Below, one piece after another: positions 16,128 to 23,999 of a stretch of 64,000 nt of DNA; position 1 is the stretch's first letter, and the number at the start of each line of letters is the position of its first letter. The notes under the pieces were generated by a model. The model ran no database searches. It saw only the letters and a list, made by a program, of their open reading frames with translations, and was not told where the DNA came from. A program made the translations under genes and the position numbers. The stretch comes from Methylopila turkensis (lineage in GTDB: Bacteria; Pseudomonadota; Alphaproteobacteria; Rhizobiales; Methylopilaceae): assembly GCF_027922325.1 (NCBI RefSeq), contig NZ_BSFL01000005.1, positions 124,001 through 188,000 of the forward strand. The letters run 5' to 3'.

Positions 16128-16682
16128 TCAGCGCTTGCCCTTGCCGTCGCCGTCGCGCATCTCGCCGGTCGGTTCCTGGACGTGGGCCTCGAGGAACCAG
16201 AGCTGTTTGTCGACGGCGCGCGACACCTCGGTGAAGAGATCCGATGTGCCCGCGTCGCCCGCCTCATCGGTCTGATCGACGTTCTCCCGGATGGCGTTGG
16301 CGTAGGCCGCATAGCGGTCAATGAGCGCTGCGATGTGGTCGGCGATCGCGTAGGCGTCGGTCGGATAGGGCGCGAGCGCCGAGCGCTCGGCGACCTCGGT
16401 CGCGGTGCCGATCGCTGTCGCGCCGAGCTGAACGGCGCGTTCGGCGACCTTGTCGTTCAGGTCGTCGAGTTCGTCGCGGAACCCGTCCAGCATCAGATGG
16501 ACGCCGATAAAGTCCGGTCCCTTGAGGTTCCAGTGCGCCTGCTTCACCGCCAGCGCTAGATCGATCCCGTCTACGAGTCGCGCGTTCAGCAGTTCGATCG
16601 AGACCTTCCGCGCGTTCGAGGGGGTCGCGTTGCGGGTCTTGTGGTCGTGGATCGTCTTGCCAGTCTTGGTCTTGGTGGACAT
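16128..16682 (-). CDS. dps: Dps-family DNA-protection/ferritin-like protein
   Basis: 184 residues of the Dps family, which form a dodecamer that stores iron, consumes H2O2 and protects DNA. The intersubunit ferroxidase ligands are visible in AVKQAHWNLKGPDFIGVH and LMLDGFRDELDDLNDKVAER (two His, Asp, Glu). A Lys-rich N-terminal tail (STKTKTGKTIHDHKTRN) could bind DNA. The ATG at 16682 opens this tail. A GGAAC-N16-CGTT promoter, the general-stress (EcfG) type of Alphaproteobacteria, lies about 80 bases upstream. Confidence 0.93.
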   Translation of the reverse strand: MSTKTKTGKTIHDHKTRNATPSNARKVSIELLNARLVDGIDLALAVKQAHWNLKGPDFIGVHLMLDGFRDELDDLNDKVAERAVQLGATAIGTATEVAERSALAPYPTDAYAIADHIAALIDRYAAYANAIRENVDQTDEAGDAGTSDLFTEVSRAVDKQLWFLEAHVQEPTGEMRDGDGKGKR

Positions 16683-16761
16683 GTGTCTCAGCCTTCTTCG
16701 AATGTTTGAACTTGGATCTCGGTCGGTCGATGGGATGACAGGCCCGTGATGTCGCGACCAC

Positions 16762-16786
16762 AACGAGCGCGGGAACGGCTCGTTCC
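16762..16786 (-). promoter_or_regulatory. EcfG-type general stress promoter for dps
   Basis: On the minus strand GGAAC (16786-16782) is followed after 16 bases by CGTT (16765-16762), the known consensus for the alphaproteobacterial general stress sigma factor EcfG. It faces dps, whose ATG is about 80 bases downstream. Confidence 0.65.
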
Positions 16787-16795
16787 CCCTGTCCG

Positions 16796-17947
16796 TCAGG
16801 CGCTCTTCAGGCAGGGCGCCACGAACAGGTCGCCTCGCCAGGCGCCGCGGACGGTGCGGGCGCCGACGATCAGCCAAAGGCACGCGAGCGCTGCGACCAG
16901 GACGACGCCGAAGCCGTGGATGGCCGGGATCGGCAGGACGCTTCCGAGCCTGAGTGTCGCGACCGCGTAAACGCCGAGCGGAAAGGTGTAGCCCCACCAG
17001 CCGAGGTTGAACGGCAGCCCCTCCCGCAGGTAGCGGAACGTGATCAGCAGCGCCATCGCGAGCCACCACAGGCCGTAACCCCACAGCAGCAGTCCCGCCA
17101 CAAGCCCGACGCCCTCCGCGATCAGGCCGAACTGGCCGAGCCCGCTCGCGGCGAGGATCTCCGGCGCGGCGTGGCCGAGGACGAGCATGCCGAGCGCCCC
17201 GGTCCCGATCGGGCCGAGCGCGAGCCAGCTCGTCGTCGCCATCGAGACATGCGGCAGGTTGTGCAGGACCATTCTCAGCAGCAACACCACCAGCATGCTC
17301 ATGGCGAGCGGCACGGAGAGCGACCACAGGACGTAGGAGACGACCAGCACGTCGAGCCGAAGCGAGGCCTCAGTGAGATGCGGGATCAGCAGGCCGCCCG
17401 AGACCGCTGCGACCTCGCAGGCGACCACCGGCAGCAGCCAGACCGCCGTCATCTGCTCGATCGAGTGCTCCTGGCGGGTGAACATCATGTAGGGGATCGC
17501 GATCCCGCAGACGATCGACAGGGCGACGTCGATCCACCACAGCGCGTGGGCGATCCCGACCGCGGCGTCTCCCCAGCGCGCGACGCCGAAGATGAGAAAC
17601 CCGTTGATGATGGTTGCGAGGCCCATCGGAATGCAGCCGAAGAACATCGACACGACCGAATGCCCGAAGATCCGCCGCGCGCCGTCGAAGAAGAAAATCC
17701 AGCGCGCAGCGTAGAGGCCCGTAAACAGCGCGAACAGGCCGATGTTGAAGAGCCAGAGCCCTTCGGCGACCACCATCAGCGCCGGAACGTCCTTGCCAAA
17801 CTGCGACAGCGCGATCGCGAGGATGCCGGTGCCCATCGTGGCCGCGAACCAGTTCGGCGTGAACTGCCGCACGACCTCGCGGGGGTTGTCGAGGCGCGAC
17901 AGCGGATGGATGCCTGTCGCGACGAGGCGGGCCTGTTCGAAGGTCAT
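16796..17947 (-). CDS. TDT-family exporter (SLAC1/TehA/Ssu1-like), probable sulfite efflux
   Basis: A 383-residue membrane protein with about ten hydrophobic helices, of the tellurite-resistance/dicarboxylate transporter (TDT) family that includes SLAC1 anion channels, TehA and the yeast sulfite pump Ssu1. Conserved features are FTPNWFAATMGTGILAIAL at the N-terminus, which carries the gating-Phe region, and GWWGYTFPLGVYAVAT near the end. Location next to two sulfite oxidases suggests sulfite as the substrate (inference). A small membrane-protein gene lies 24 bases upstream in the same direction. Confidence 0.85.
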   Translation of the reverse strand: MTFEQARLVATGIHPLSRLDNPREVVRQFTPNWFAATMGTGILAIALSQFGKDVPALMVVAEGLWLFNIGLFALFTGLYAARWIFFFDGARRIFGHSVVSMFFGCIPMGLATIINGFLIFGVARWGDAAVGIAHALWWIDVALSIVCGIAIPYMMFTRQEHSIEQMTAVWLLPVVACEVAAVSGGLLIPHLTEASLRLDVLVVSYVLWSLSVPLAMSMLVVLLLRMVLHNLPHVSMATTSWLALGPIGTGALGMLVLGHAAPEILAASGLGQFGLIAEGVGLVAGLLLWGYGLWWLAMALLITFRYLREGLPFNLGWWGYTFPLGVYAVATLRLGSVLPIPAIHGFGVVLVAALACLWLIVGARTVRGAWRGDLFVAPCLKSA

Positions 17948-17971
17948 TGGACGCTCCTCGTTGGTCTCTGG

Positions 17972-18466
17972 TCAGATGGTGGGGCCGGCGGCGACCGCGG
18001 CCATATGGGCGACGACGAGGATCGCGGTTCCGCCGATCGCGAGCGCGATGGCTAGCGATCCGACCTGCCAGAAGGCTGCGCGTCCGCTGATCCGCCCCGT
18101 CGCGATGTCGGCCTCGCCGTTCCAGAACGCACGGAAGCTGCGGTCCTGTTCGCGCTCCGGCTCCATGTTGCGGCCCATGAAGGCCGGAAGCGCCATGCCG
18201 CCGAGGAACATCACGCTGATCAGCACCACAAAGGCGAGCACGAGCGAAGTCTCGCCGCCGGCGGACGTCACGCAGGCGGCGACGATAAGCCACGAATAGG
18301 CGGCGAGAGGGGTCCAGATCGCGAGCGGATGGATGCGGGTGGCAGGAAGGCGCGGCGCGTCCGCGAGCGGGCGGGCGACGTCGGACGACGTCCGCACGAT
18401 CTTCCTGCGGTCGATCGCTCGCGCTGTGGGTTCGCGTGCAGGAGCCCGAAAAGCGACGGCTGTCAT
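17972..18466 (-). CDS. Small membrane protein upstream of the TDT exporter
   Basis: 164 residues. A basic 45-residue N-terminus precedes three hydrophobic helices (about 49-66, 73-92 and 132-155). The soluble loop between helices 2 and 3 is polar (EPEREQDRSFRAFWNGEADI). I recognise no family with confidence. It is probably co-transcribed with the TDT exporter 24 bases downstream. The 140-base gap on its upstream side (18467-18606) holds the likely promoter; I found no convincing ECF element there. Confidence 0.65.
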   Translation of the reverse strand: MTAVAFRAPAREPTARAIDRRKIVRTSSDVARPLADAPRLPATRIHPLAIWTPLAAYSWLIVAACVTSAGGETSLVLAFVVLISVMFLGGMALPAFMGRNMEPEREQDRSFRAFWNGEADIATGRISGRAAFWQVGSLAIALAIGGTAILVVAHMAAVAAGPTI

Positions 18467-18606
18467 GGCGGCTCTCCTTGTTTGCTGGCGGGGCGCTCAG
18501 TGCGTCCCGGTTCCTGCATGAAAGGTAGAAACCGCCATCCAATCGTTCCAACGAATAGTTTGGCACGTTTCATTCGCTTCAAGCGAACAAAGCGCGCCTT
18601 CTGGCT

Positions 18607-20004
18607 TCAGCCGCCGCTAAGCGCTGGGGCGCCGTCCGCCTTGGCTTTCTCGCCTTCGACGAGCTTGAACTTGACGGCCTTCGCCTCGCCCGCCGCTGCC
18701 TTGCCGACGGCGCGCACGGGCCCCACCGCGGAGGCCATCGCCGCGCCCTTCTCATTGGTCTTGAAGGCGACCAGCGGCTCATCCGTTCCCTCGACGAACA
18801 GGGCGTAAGGCGTGTCGGGCTTGAGCTTCGAGGCGCTGATCTCGAGAATGTCGATCAGGCCGAGATTGCGAGAGACGACCTGCCCGGCGCCCATCGAGCC
18901 TTCGGGGGCCTTCAGGTTCAGCGTCAGGTTCTCGGGCGCTTTCTTCAGCGGCGTCAGATTCTCCGCACCGCCGCCCGGCGCCGCGCCCGGCACGTAGACC
19001 AGCGCCTGCGGGGCCTGGCCAATCGGCATATGCGCCACCGCCTTGTTGCTGGCGGCGTCGATCACGTCGACGCCGTCGCCGTTCTCGAGCCCGACATAAA
19101 GACGACTGCGGTCTCCGCTCGCCCAGATCCCGTGCGGCAGCGCGCCGACCGGGATGGTGGCGATGAGCTTCGCCTCGTCGTCGGTCGTATAGACCTTTAC
19201 GACGTTTTCCCCACCGATCGTGACATAGGCGAGCGTCTTGTCTCCGGATTTGCCGAAGGCGAGATGGTTGGAGATCGGTCCGGAGTCTATGACGCCCTTC
19301 ACTTCGAGCGCCTTGGCGTCGATCCGCGTGACCTTGCCGACGTCCTTGTGCGTCATCCAGGCTTCCGACCCATCCGGCGTCATCTGGACGAAGGGCGAGA
19401 ACGGCGAGACCACCTTGATCTCTTTGACGATCTTCTTGGTCGCGACGTCGATTACATCAAGCTGGCTGTTGAAGCTGTTGGCCACGAAGGCGAGCTTGCC
19501 GTCGGGCGCGAAGATGGTCATGCCCGGGCCGCTCGTCGTCTTGATCTTGCCCGTCTCCTCAAAGGTGTTCGGGTCGATCACCGCGAGATGGTCCTCGCCG
19601 CGAACCGTCGCCCACACCTCCTTGCCGTCCGGCGTGAAGAAGGCCTCGTGCGGGTTGCGGCCGATATAGGCCGTGCCCTTCACCTTATTGGTCGCCGTGT
19701 CGATGAAGGTGACCGAGTTCGTCACGGTCGAGACCGCGACCAGCGTCTTGTGGTCGGGCGAGAAGCCGAGGCCATGGACGTTGACCTGGCCCTTGTAGAG
19801 CGGACTCAGCACGTTCGGCCGCGGGTCGCCCAGCTTGATCTGGCCGAGCGTCTCGTTCTTGACCGGATCGATCACCGTCACGGTGTTGGAGTTCTGGTCG
19901 GCCGTGTAGACGCGGTCACCCTCCTGCGGCAGCGCGAAGGCTTCCGTCGAGGTGAGAGCGGTCGCGGCGAGAAACGCCGCGGCGACGAGGCGGGTGCGGG
20001 TCAT
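18607..20004 (-). CDS. Periplasmic YVTN/YncE-type beta-propeller protein
   Basis: 465 residues with a Sec signal peptide (core LVAAAFLAATALTST, cleavage after AFA). It has seven or so repeats of the YVTN beta-propeller type, for example RVYTADQNSNTVTVIDPVKN, LVAVSTVTNSVTFIDTATNK, KLAFVANSFNSQLDVIDVAT and RLYVGLENGDGVDVIDAASN. After a Pro/Gly-rich linker, a C-terminal domain of about 120 residues (from LTLNLKAPEGSMGAGQVVSR) is not recognised. Such propellers often scaffold envelope or metal-related proteins. Its ATG overlaps the DUF305 stop as ATGA, so the two form one leftward operon controlled by an ECF-type promoter. Confidence 0.82.
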   Translation of the reverse strand: MTRTRLVAAAFLAATALTSTEAFALPQEGDRVYTADQNSNTVTVIDPVKNETLGQIKLGDPRPNVLSPLYKGQVNVHGLGFSPDHKTLVAVSTVTNSVTFIDTATNKVKGTAYIGRNPHEAFFTPDGKEVWATVRGEDHLAVIDPNTFEETGKIKTTSGPGMTIFAPDGKLAFVANSFNSQLDVIDVATKKIVKEIKVVSPFSPFVQMTPDGSEAWMTHKDVGKVTRIDAKALEVKGVIDSGPISNHLAFGKSGDKTLAYVTIGGENVVKVYTTDDEAKLIATIPVGALPHGIWASGDRSRLYVGLENGDGVDVIDAASNKAVAHMPIGQAPQALVYVPGAAPGGGAENLTPLKKAPENLTLNLKAPEGSMGAGQVVSRNLGLIDILEISASKLKPDTPYALFVEGTDEPLVAFKTNEKGAAMASAVGPVRAVGKAAAGEAKAVKFKLVEGEKAKADGAPALSGG

Positions 20005-20423
20005 TTCGAATCCTTGGGCTGGGGGATTTCGGCCTTTGCGGCCTGCGGCTTGGCGGCAAGGAGCCGCTTCATCAGGTCGATCTCGTACTGCTGCTCGACG
20101 ATGATCGACTGGGCGAGGTTGCGGATCTCCGGGTCGTCGGTCGCGAGCAACGCGGCTTTCGCCATGTCGACCGCGCCCTGGTGGTGCGGGATCATCTGGG
20201 AGAGGAAGTCGTGGCGCGGGTCGCCGTTGGTCGGCGCCTGCATCATCCCGGCATGCATGCGGTCCATAGCCTTCGCGGTCGCATCGGCGTAGGCGGCTGC
20301 CTTCGGATCCTGAGCGCCCGTCGGCGCCGCATGCGTCATGGCGCTGTGGTCGTGCAGGCCTTCTGCGCCAGCGGGCGACGCCAGCGCGAATAAGGACAAA
20401 GCGAGCGGGATCGCGATCCGCAT
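20001..20423 (-). CDS. Secreted DUF305 protein (CopM-like)
   Basis: 140 residues with a Sec signal peptide (cleavage after PAGA) and the DUF305 core: HAGMMQAPTNGDPRHDF, MIPHHQGAVDMAKAALLATD and IIVEQQYEIDLMKRLL. DUF305 is a ferritin-like helical bundle; the cyanobacterial member CopM binds copper in the periplasm. His- and Met-rich stretches (HDHSAMTHAA) fit metal binding. First gene of a two-gene operon with the beta-propeller gene. The promoter GGAAT-N17-CGTC ends about 36 bases before its ATG. Confidence 0.87.
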   Translation of the reverse strand: MRIAIPLALSLFALASPAGAEGLHDHSAMTHAAPTGAQDPKAAAYADATAKAMDRMHAGMMQAPTNGDPRHDFLSQMIPHHQGAVDMAKAALLATDDPEIRNLAQSIIVEQQYEIDLMKRLLAAKPQAAKAEIPQPKDSK

Positions 20424-20458
20424 GAGGTCTCCTCTTCAAGATCGATGTCGCGAGGAGG

Positions 20459-20484
20459 GACGCCGGCCGGTCCGGGACCATTCC
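20459..20484 (-). promoter_or_regulatory. ECF-type promoter for the DUF305/beta-propeller operon
   Basis: On the minus strand GGAAT (20484-20480), 17 bases, CGTC (20462-20459). Same sequence and spacing as the elements at 14294 and 20533. Confidence 0.7.
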
Positions 20485-20532
20485 ATCACGGACGCGTGAT
20501 CGACGCGGTCGCGGAAATCTTTTCAGGCGCTG

Positions 20533-20558
20533 GGAATAGCGGGCGTTGAGGCGGCGTC
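20533..20558 (+). promoter_or_regulatory. ECF-type promoter for the NTF2-like/sigma operon
   Basis: GGAAT (20533-20537), 17 bases, CGTC (20555-20558), 39 bases before the NTF2-like ATG. It would place the ECF sigma gene at 21030 under its own control. It is back to back with the leftward copy at 20459-20484. Confidence 0.7.
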
Positions 20559-20597
20559 TCTCGGCTCGTCAGTCACTTCAACCGACGGAGCCCCTTC

Positions 20598-21011
20598 ATG
20601 CGCATCGCACTCGCCGCTACCGCTCTCCTGCTCGCGACCCCTGCCTTCGCGGGTCCCGCGGAAGAGATGTCCAAGTCCCGCATCGACGCGATCGCCAAGG
20701 GCGACGTCGCCGCGGTCCAGTCCGCCTACGCCGACGGCGCCATGCTTCACTGGGTCGGCGGCCCGCTCGACGGCGTCTACACGGGCGCGGACAAGCTCAA
20801 GACCGTCTGGACCAAGTTTTCGACCGCTCAAGGCGAGCAGACCGCCAAGGTCGCGTCCGTCTCCGAGGCCATGAACCCGAAGGGCTCGACAGTCACGGCC
20901 GACGTCACCTTCTCGGGCAAGAACGCGGTCAAGGTGCGCTATGTCATGGTTTGGCGCGAGGGCAAGCTCGCGGACGAAATCTGGCAGGTGAACCCGAACG
21001 CCGCCTACTGA
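20598..21011 (+). CDS. Exported NTF2/SnoaL-like protein
   Basis: 137 residues with a Sec signal peptide (core IALAATALLLATPAFA). The mature chain has the NTF2-like cone fold pattern: a first helix (EEMSKSRIDAIAKGDVAAVQ), YADGAMLHWVGGPLDGVYTG, and C-terminal strands ending in VWREGKLADEIWQVNP. NTF2/SnoaL domains are small ligand-binding folds; no catalytic function can be assigned. It is first in a rightward operon with an ECF sigma/anti-sigma pair and may be a target or a modulator of that system. Confidence 0.78.
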   Translation: MRIALAATALLLATPAFAGPAEEMSKSRIDAIAKGDVAAVQSAYADGAMLHWVGGPLDGVYTGADKLKTVWTKFSTAQGEQTAKVASVSEAMNPKGSTVTADVTFSGKNAVKVRYVMVWREGKLADEIWQVNPNAAY

Positions 21012-21029
21012 CGGCAGGAAGCAGATCCC

Positions 21030-21533
21030 TTGGACGAGGCCGCCGCCCTTCTCGAACCGCTGATCCCGCAGTTGAGGCGCTATGCCTATGCGATGACGCG
21101 CGACCACGAGAGCGCCGACGACCTCGTCCAGGACACGCTCGAGCGCGCGCTGTCGCGCTGGGCGCTGCGCCGGCGCGACGGCGACTTGCGCGCCTGGCTG
21201 TTCACGATCGAGCGTAATCTCCATGTGAGCGGCATCCGCACCCGCCGTCGGAGGCCAGAAAGCGCGCTCGACGCCGCCGACGAGCCGGGCGGCCATGCGA
21301 CGCAGGATGTCGGCCTCGCGGCCCGGGACGCGCTCGAGGCGCTCGATCATCTGCCGGAAGACCATCGCTCGGTGCTCCTGCTGGTCGGCGTCGAAGACCT
21401 GACCTACGAAGAGACCGCGCGCGTACTGGACGTGCCGGTCGGAACCGTCATGTCGCGGTTGTCGCGCGCGAGAACACGCCTCAGGGCGCTGATCGAGACC
21501 GGCCGCTCCGGCTACCTGAGGAGAGTGAAGTGA
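21030..21533 (+). CDS. ECF-type RNA polymerase sigma factor (second locus)
   Basis: 167 residues. Region 2 is IPQLRRYAYAMTRDHESADD followed by LVQDTLERALSRW; region 4 is HLPEDHRSVLLLVGVEDLTY followed by VPVGTVMSRLSRARTRLR. It starts at TTG 21030, with GGAAG upstream. The stop overlaps the GTG of the anti-sigma gene. The -10-binding and region 4.2 segments resemble those of the ECF factor at 12963, and the promoters beside both loci share GGAAT-N17-CGTC, so the two factors may recognise overlapping targets. Confidence 0.9.
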   Translation: MDEAAALLEPLIPQLRRYAYAMTRDHESADDLVQDTLERALSRWALRRRDGDLRAWLFTIERNLHVSGIRTRRRRPESALDAADEPGGHATQDVGLAARDALEALDHLPEDHRSVLLLVGVEDLTYEETARVLDVPVGTVMSRLSRARTRLRALIETGRSGYLRRVK

Positions 21534-22312
21534 CGATGCCGGGCGCCCCTGTTGGCGACGACGATCTCGCCGCCCTCGTGGACGGACGCCTTACGCCCGA
21601 ACGCCGCGCCGCGGTTGAGGCCTGGCTCGCGGAACACCCCGACGCCGCCGCCCGTGTCGAGTCGGACCGCAGCCAGCGTGATGACCTGCGCGCGCGCCTC
21701 GCGTTCAAGGTCGAGGAGCCGATCCCCTCGAGGCTGAGGATCGCGAACATCCGCGCCGCTCGCCGCGCGCGTAGCCTCAGTCAGCTTCGCGCCGTCGCAG
21801 CCGCGGTGGCGCTGGTCGCGCTCGGCGGCGCAGGCGGCTGGGTCGCCAAGGACGTCGCGGGGACGGGCCAGGGCGCAAGCTCTTCGCCCGTCGCCTTCGT
21901 GTCCGACGCCGTCGGCGCCTATCGAACCTTCGTGGTCGAGATCGCGCATCCCGTCGAGGTCCGCGCCGGCGACGAGGCGCATCTGATCACCTGGCTCTCG
22001 AAGCGGATCGGCAAACCGCTGAAGGCGCCCGACCTTACCGGCTTCGGCTTCCGCCTGATGGGCGGGCGCGTCCTTCCCGCAGGCGCGGGCGCCGCTGCGA
22101 TGCTGATGTACGACGATGACTCCGGCACGCGTCTCACCGTCTATGTCCGCGCCGACAAGGGCGCCGAGACCGCATTCCAGTTCATGCGCGAGGGCGAGGT
22201 CGGCACGTTCACCTGGCTCGACCGCGGCTTCGGTTTCGCGGTCTCGGCCAAGGCCGACCGCGACCGCCTGCTGCCGATCGCAGAGGCTGTCTACAAGGAC
22301 CTCGGCGCGTGA
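21530..22312 (+). CDS. Membrane anti-sigma factor (second locus)
   Basis: 260 residues from GTG 21530, which overlaps the sigma stop as GTGA. The N-terminal segment (DDDLAALVDGRLTPERRAAVEAW) resembles anti-sigma N-terminal domains; one membrane helix (AVAAAVALVALGGAGGWVA, about 87-105) and a periplasmic domain of about 150 residues follow. The layout parallels the anti-sigma factor at 13508. The periplasmic domain contains Met-rich MGGRVLPAGAGAAAMLMYDD and no Cys. Confidence 0.82.
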   Translation: MTMPGAPVGDDDLAALVDGRLTPERRAAVEAWLAEHPDAAARVESDRSQRDDLRARLAFKVEEPIPSRLRIANIRAARRARSLSQLRAVAAAVALVALGGAGGWVAKDVAGTGQGASSSPVAFVSDAVGAYRTFVVEIAHPVEVRAGDEAHLITWLSKRIGKPLKAPDLTGFGFRLMGGRVLPAGAGAAAMLMYDDDSGTRLTVYVRADKGAETAFQFMREGEVGTFTWLDRGFGFAVSAKADRDRLLPIAEAVYKDLGA

Positions 22313-22331
22313 CGCGCGAGGTCGCGAAGCG

Positions 22332-23216
22332 ATGACGCTCGAGCAGCTCCGCATCTTCGTCGCTGTCGCCGAACGCGAGCATGTGACGAAGGCCGCACAG
22401 GACCTGAACCTCACGCAGTCGGCCGTTAGCGCCGCGGTGTCGACGCTGGAGGCACGTTACGCCACAAAACTTTTCGACCGCGTCGGGCGCAGCATCGTGC
22501 TGACGGAAGCAGGAAGAATGTTTCTCGGCGAGGCGCGCAGCGTGCTCGCCCGCGCCTCGACCGCAGAGCAAGCGCTGACAGATCTCTCCGGCCTCAAGCG
22601 CGGACGCCTGGCGCTCGCCGCGAGCCAGACGGTCGCGGGATACTGGCTCTCTCCGCTGATCCATGACTTTCGGCGCGCCTATCCAGGCGTCGAGGTCAGA
22701 CTCCAGATCGCCAACACCGACGATGCGGCGGCGCTCATCCGCAACGGCGAGGCCGATGTCGGCATCGTAGAGGGCGAAATCGACGATCCGCTTCTCGCTT
22801 CCGAGACGGTCGCCGAGGACGACATGGTCCTGGTCGTCGCGCCGGGCCATCCATGGATCGGATCAGCCCCGAGTTCGGGCGAGGATCTCATCGCCTCGGA
22901 GTGGACTTTGCGTGAGCCGGGCTCGGGCACGCGCGCGATCTTCGAGGCGGCCATCGAGACGGCGGGAGTCGCGATTGAAAAGTTCGACGTCATGGTGCTC
23001 GCCTCCAACGAAGCGGTGCGATCTGCCGTCGAGGCCGGCGCGGGAGCGACGGTGCTGTCGCGCCTGGTCGCGAAATCCTCGATCGCGACCGGGGCGCTGG
23101 TCGTCGTGCCGTTCCAGCTCCCGACGCGCCGCTTCCTGTCGCTGCGGCATCGCGAGCGCCACGTCACGAAGGCCGCGCAGGCTTTTCTCGACATGCTCCA
23201 AGACGGGAAGACGTGA
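22332..23216 (+). CDS. LysR-type transcriptional regulator (CysB-like)
   Basis: 294 residues: an N-terminal winged helix-turn-helix (MTLEQLRIFVAVAEREHVTK, then AAQDLNLTQSAVSAAVSTLE) and a two-lobed periplasmic-binding-like effector domain (about 90-294). The order of segments (LALAASQTVAGYWLSPLIHD, LREPGSGTRAIFE) is that of the LysR group that includes selenium/sulfur-linked CysB/CysL-type regulators. Near the sulfite genes a sulfur ligand is plausible but not shown. The stop overlaps the next gene by 4 bp, and the anti-sigma gene ends 19 bases before its start. Confidence 0.88.
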   Translation: MTLEQLRIFVAVAEREHVTKAAQDLNLTQSAVSAAVSTLEARYATKLFDRVGRSIVLTEAGRMFLGEARSVLARASTAEQALTDLSGLKRGRLALAASQTVAGYWLSPLIHDFRRAYPGVEVRLQIANTDDAAALIRNGEADVGIVEGEIDDPLLASETVAEDDMVLVVAPGHPWIGSAPSSGEDLIASEWTLREPGSGTRAIFEAAIETAGVAIEKFDVMVLASNEAVRSAVEAGAGATVLSRLVAKSSIATGALVVVPFQLPTRRFLSLRHRERHVTKAAQAFLDMLQDGKT

Positions 23217-23818
23217 CGTCAGGACTTCTCGACAACGCCGCGGCGATCGCGGAGCGCGCCGATGCGTTGGGCTTGCCTCACGTCGCTCCGCTTGAGGCCT
23301 ACGCGGAACTTCTCCGCCAGCGCCACGGCGACGTTCCGCATTTCGATCCGTTCGACGGCGGGGTCGGCGCCCGCCTGCTCGTCCTGCTAGCGACGCCCGG
23401 GCCGAGCACGGCGTCGATCCGTTTCACGTCCCGGGACAATCCAACCGGCACTGCGCGGACGCTTCGACGGCTGTTCGACGCCTCGGAGATAGATCGTCGC
23501 GAGACCGTGCTCTGGAACGCCGTGCCCTGGATCCTGCCTCGGCAGCGCAACCGTCTGGGCGTGCCCAGAAAGCGCGATATCGAGGACGCCCGAAATGAGC
23601 TGCCTCGCTTGCTCAGTCTGCTACCTCGGCTTGAAGTGGTGCTTCTGCTTGGTGGGATCGCATCCGAGGTCGCGTCGGCCAGGATTCAACAGATCGGCCT
23701 GACCGCACTTGTGGCGCCGCATCCGAGTCCTACGAATCTCGCAGCGGATCGAACGGCCGCCGGGGCGCTCGCTCGCGGCTTTGATTTAGCGGCCTCCAAA
23801 CTTTGCGTGCAGAGTTGA
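23213..23818 (+). CDS. Uracil-DNA glycosylase superfamily protein
   Basis: 201 residues from GTG 23213 (GTGA overlap with the LysR stop). It has the UDG-superfamily layout: a first motif region LLVLLATPGPSTASIRF, VLWNAVPWILP, and the C-terminal HPSPTNL loop. The usual catalytic Asp of the first motif is not obvious, so activity is uncertain and it may be one of the non-canonical uracil-DNA glycosylase-like proteins. Translationally coupled to the LysR gene. Confidence 0.75.
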   Translation: MTSGLLDNAAAIAERADALGLPHVAPLEAYAELLRQRHGDVPHFDPFDGGVGARLLVLLATPGPSTASIRFTSRDNPTGTARTLRRLFDASEIDRRETVLWNAVPWILPRQRNRLGVPRKRDIEDARNELPRLLSLLPRLEVVLLLGGIASEVASARIQQIGLTALVAPHPSPTNLAADRTAAGALARGFDLAASKLCVQS

Positions 23819-23856
23819 CGAGAGAGCAGCGGCACGAGAGATTGCGAGCGTGGGAT

Positions 23857-23990
23857 GGGGATGGGGCTCCCCGACACCGCCGTCAGGCTGATAGCTCCTG
23901 CAACGCGAGAGGCTTGTGGCTTCGCGCGTCGCAGGAGCGTGCGTCGCTCCAGCGACGCGCTGGCGGCAGCCTTTCCGACACGCGGAAAGG
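23857..23990 (+). ncRNA. Fluoride riboswitch (crcB motif) with RBS-sequestering hairpin
   Basis: The aptamer spans about 23857-23903: a GGGG-ATGGGG-CTCCCC stem-loop, then GACACCGCCG and GGCTGATAGCTCCTGC, which match the conserved blocks of the fluoride riboswitch, including the GGCTGAT-CTCCTGC part. Downstream, GCGTCGCT-CC-AGCGACGC (23941-23958) forms a hairpin. Then CCTTTCCG (23970-23977) pairs perfectly with CGGAAAGG (23983-23990), which contains the Shine-Dalgarno of crcB. Fluoride binding would be expected to free this site, giving translational control. Confidence 0.85.
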
Positions 23991-23999
23991 AAAGCTCAG

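Noticed and set aside
18467..18606. EcfG-type promoter (GGAACGATTGG on the minus strand) for the TDT operon
   Set aside because: The -35-like GGAAC is present but no CGT follows at 16 or 17 bases.
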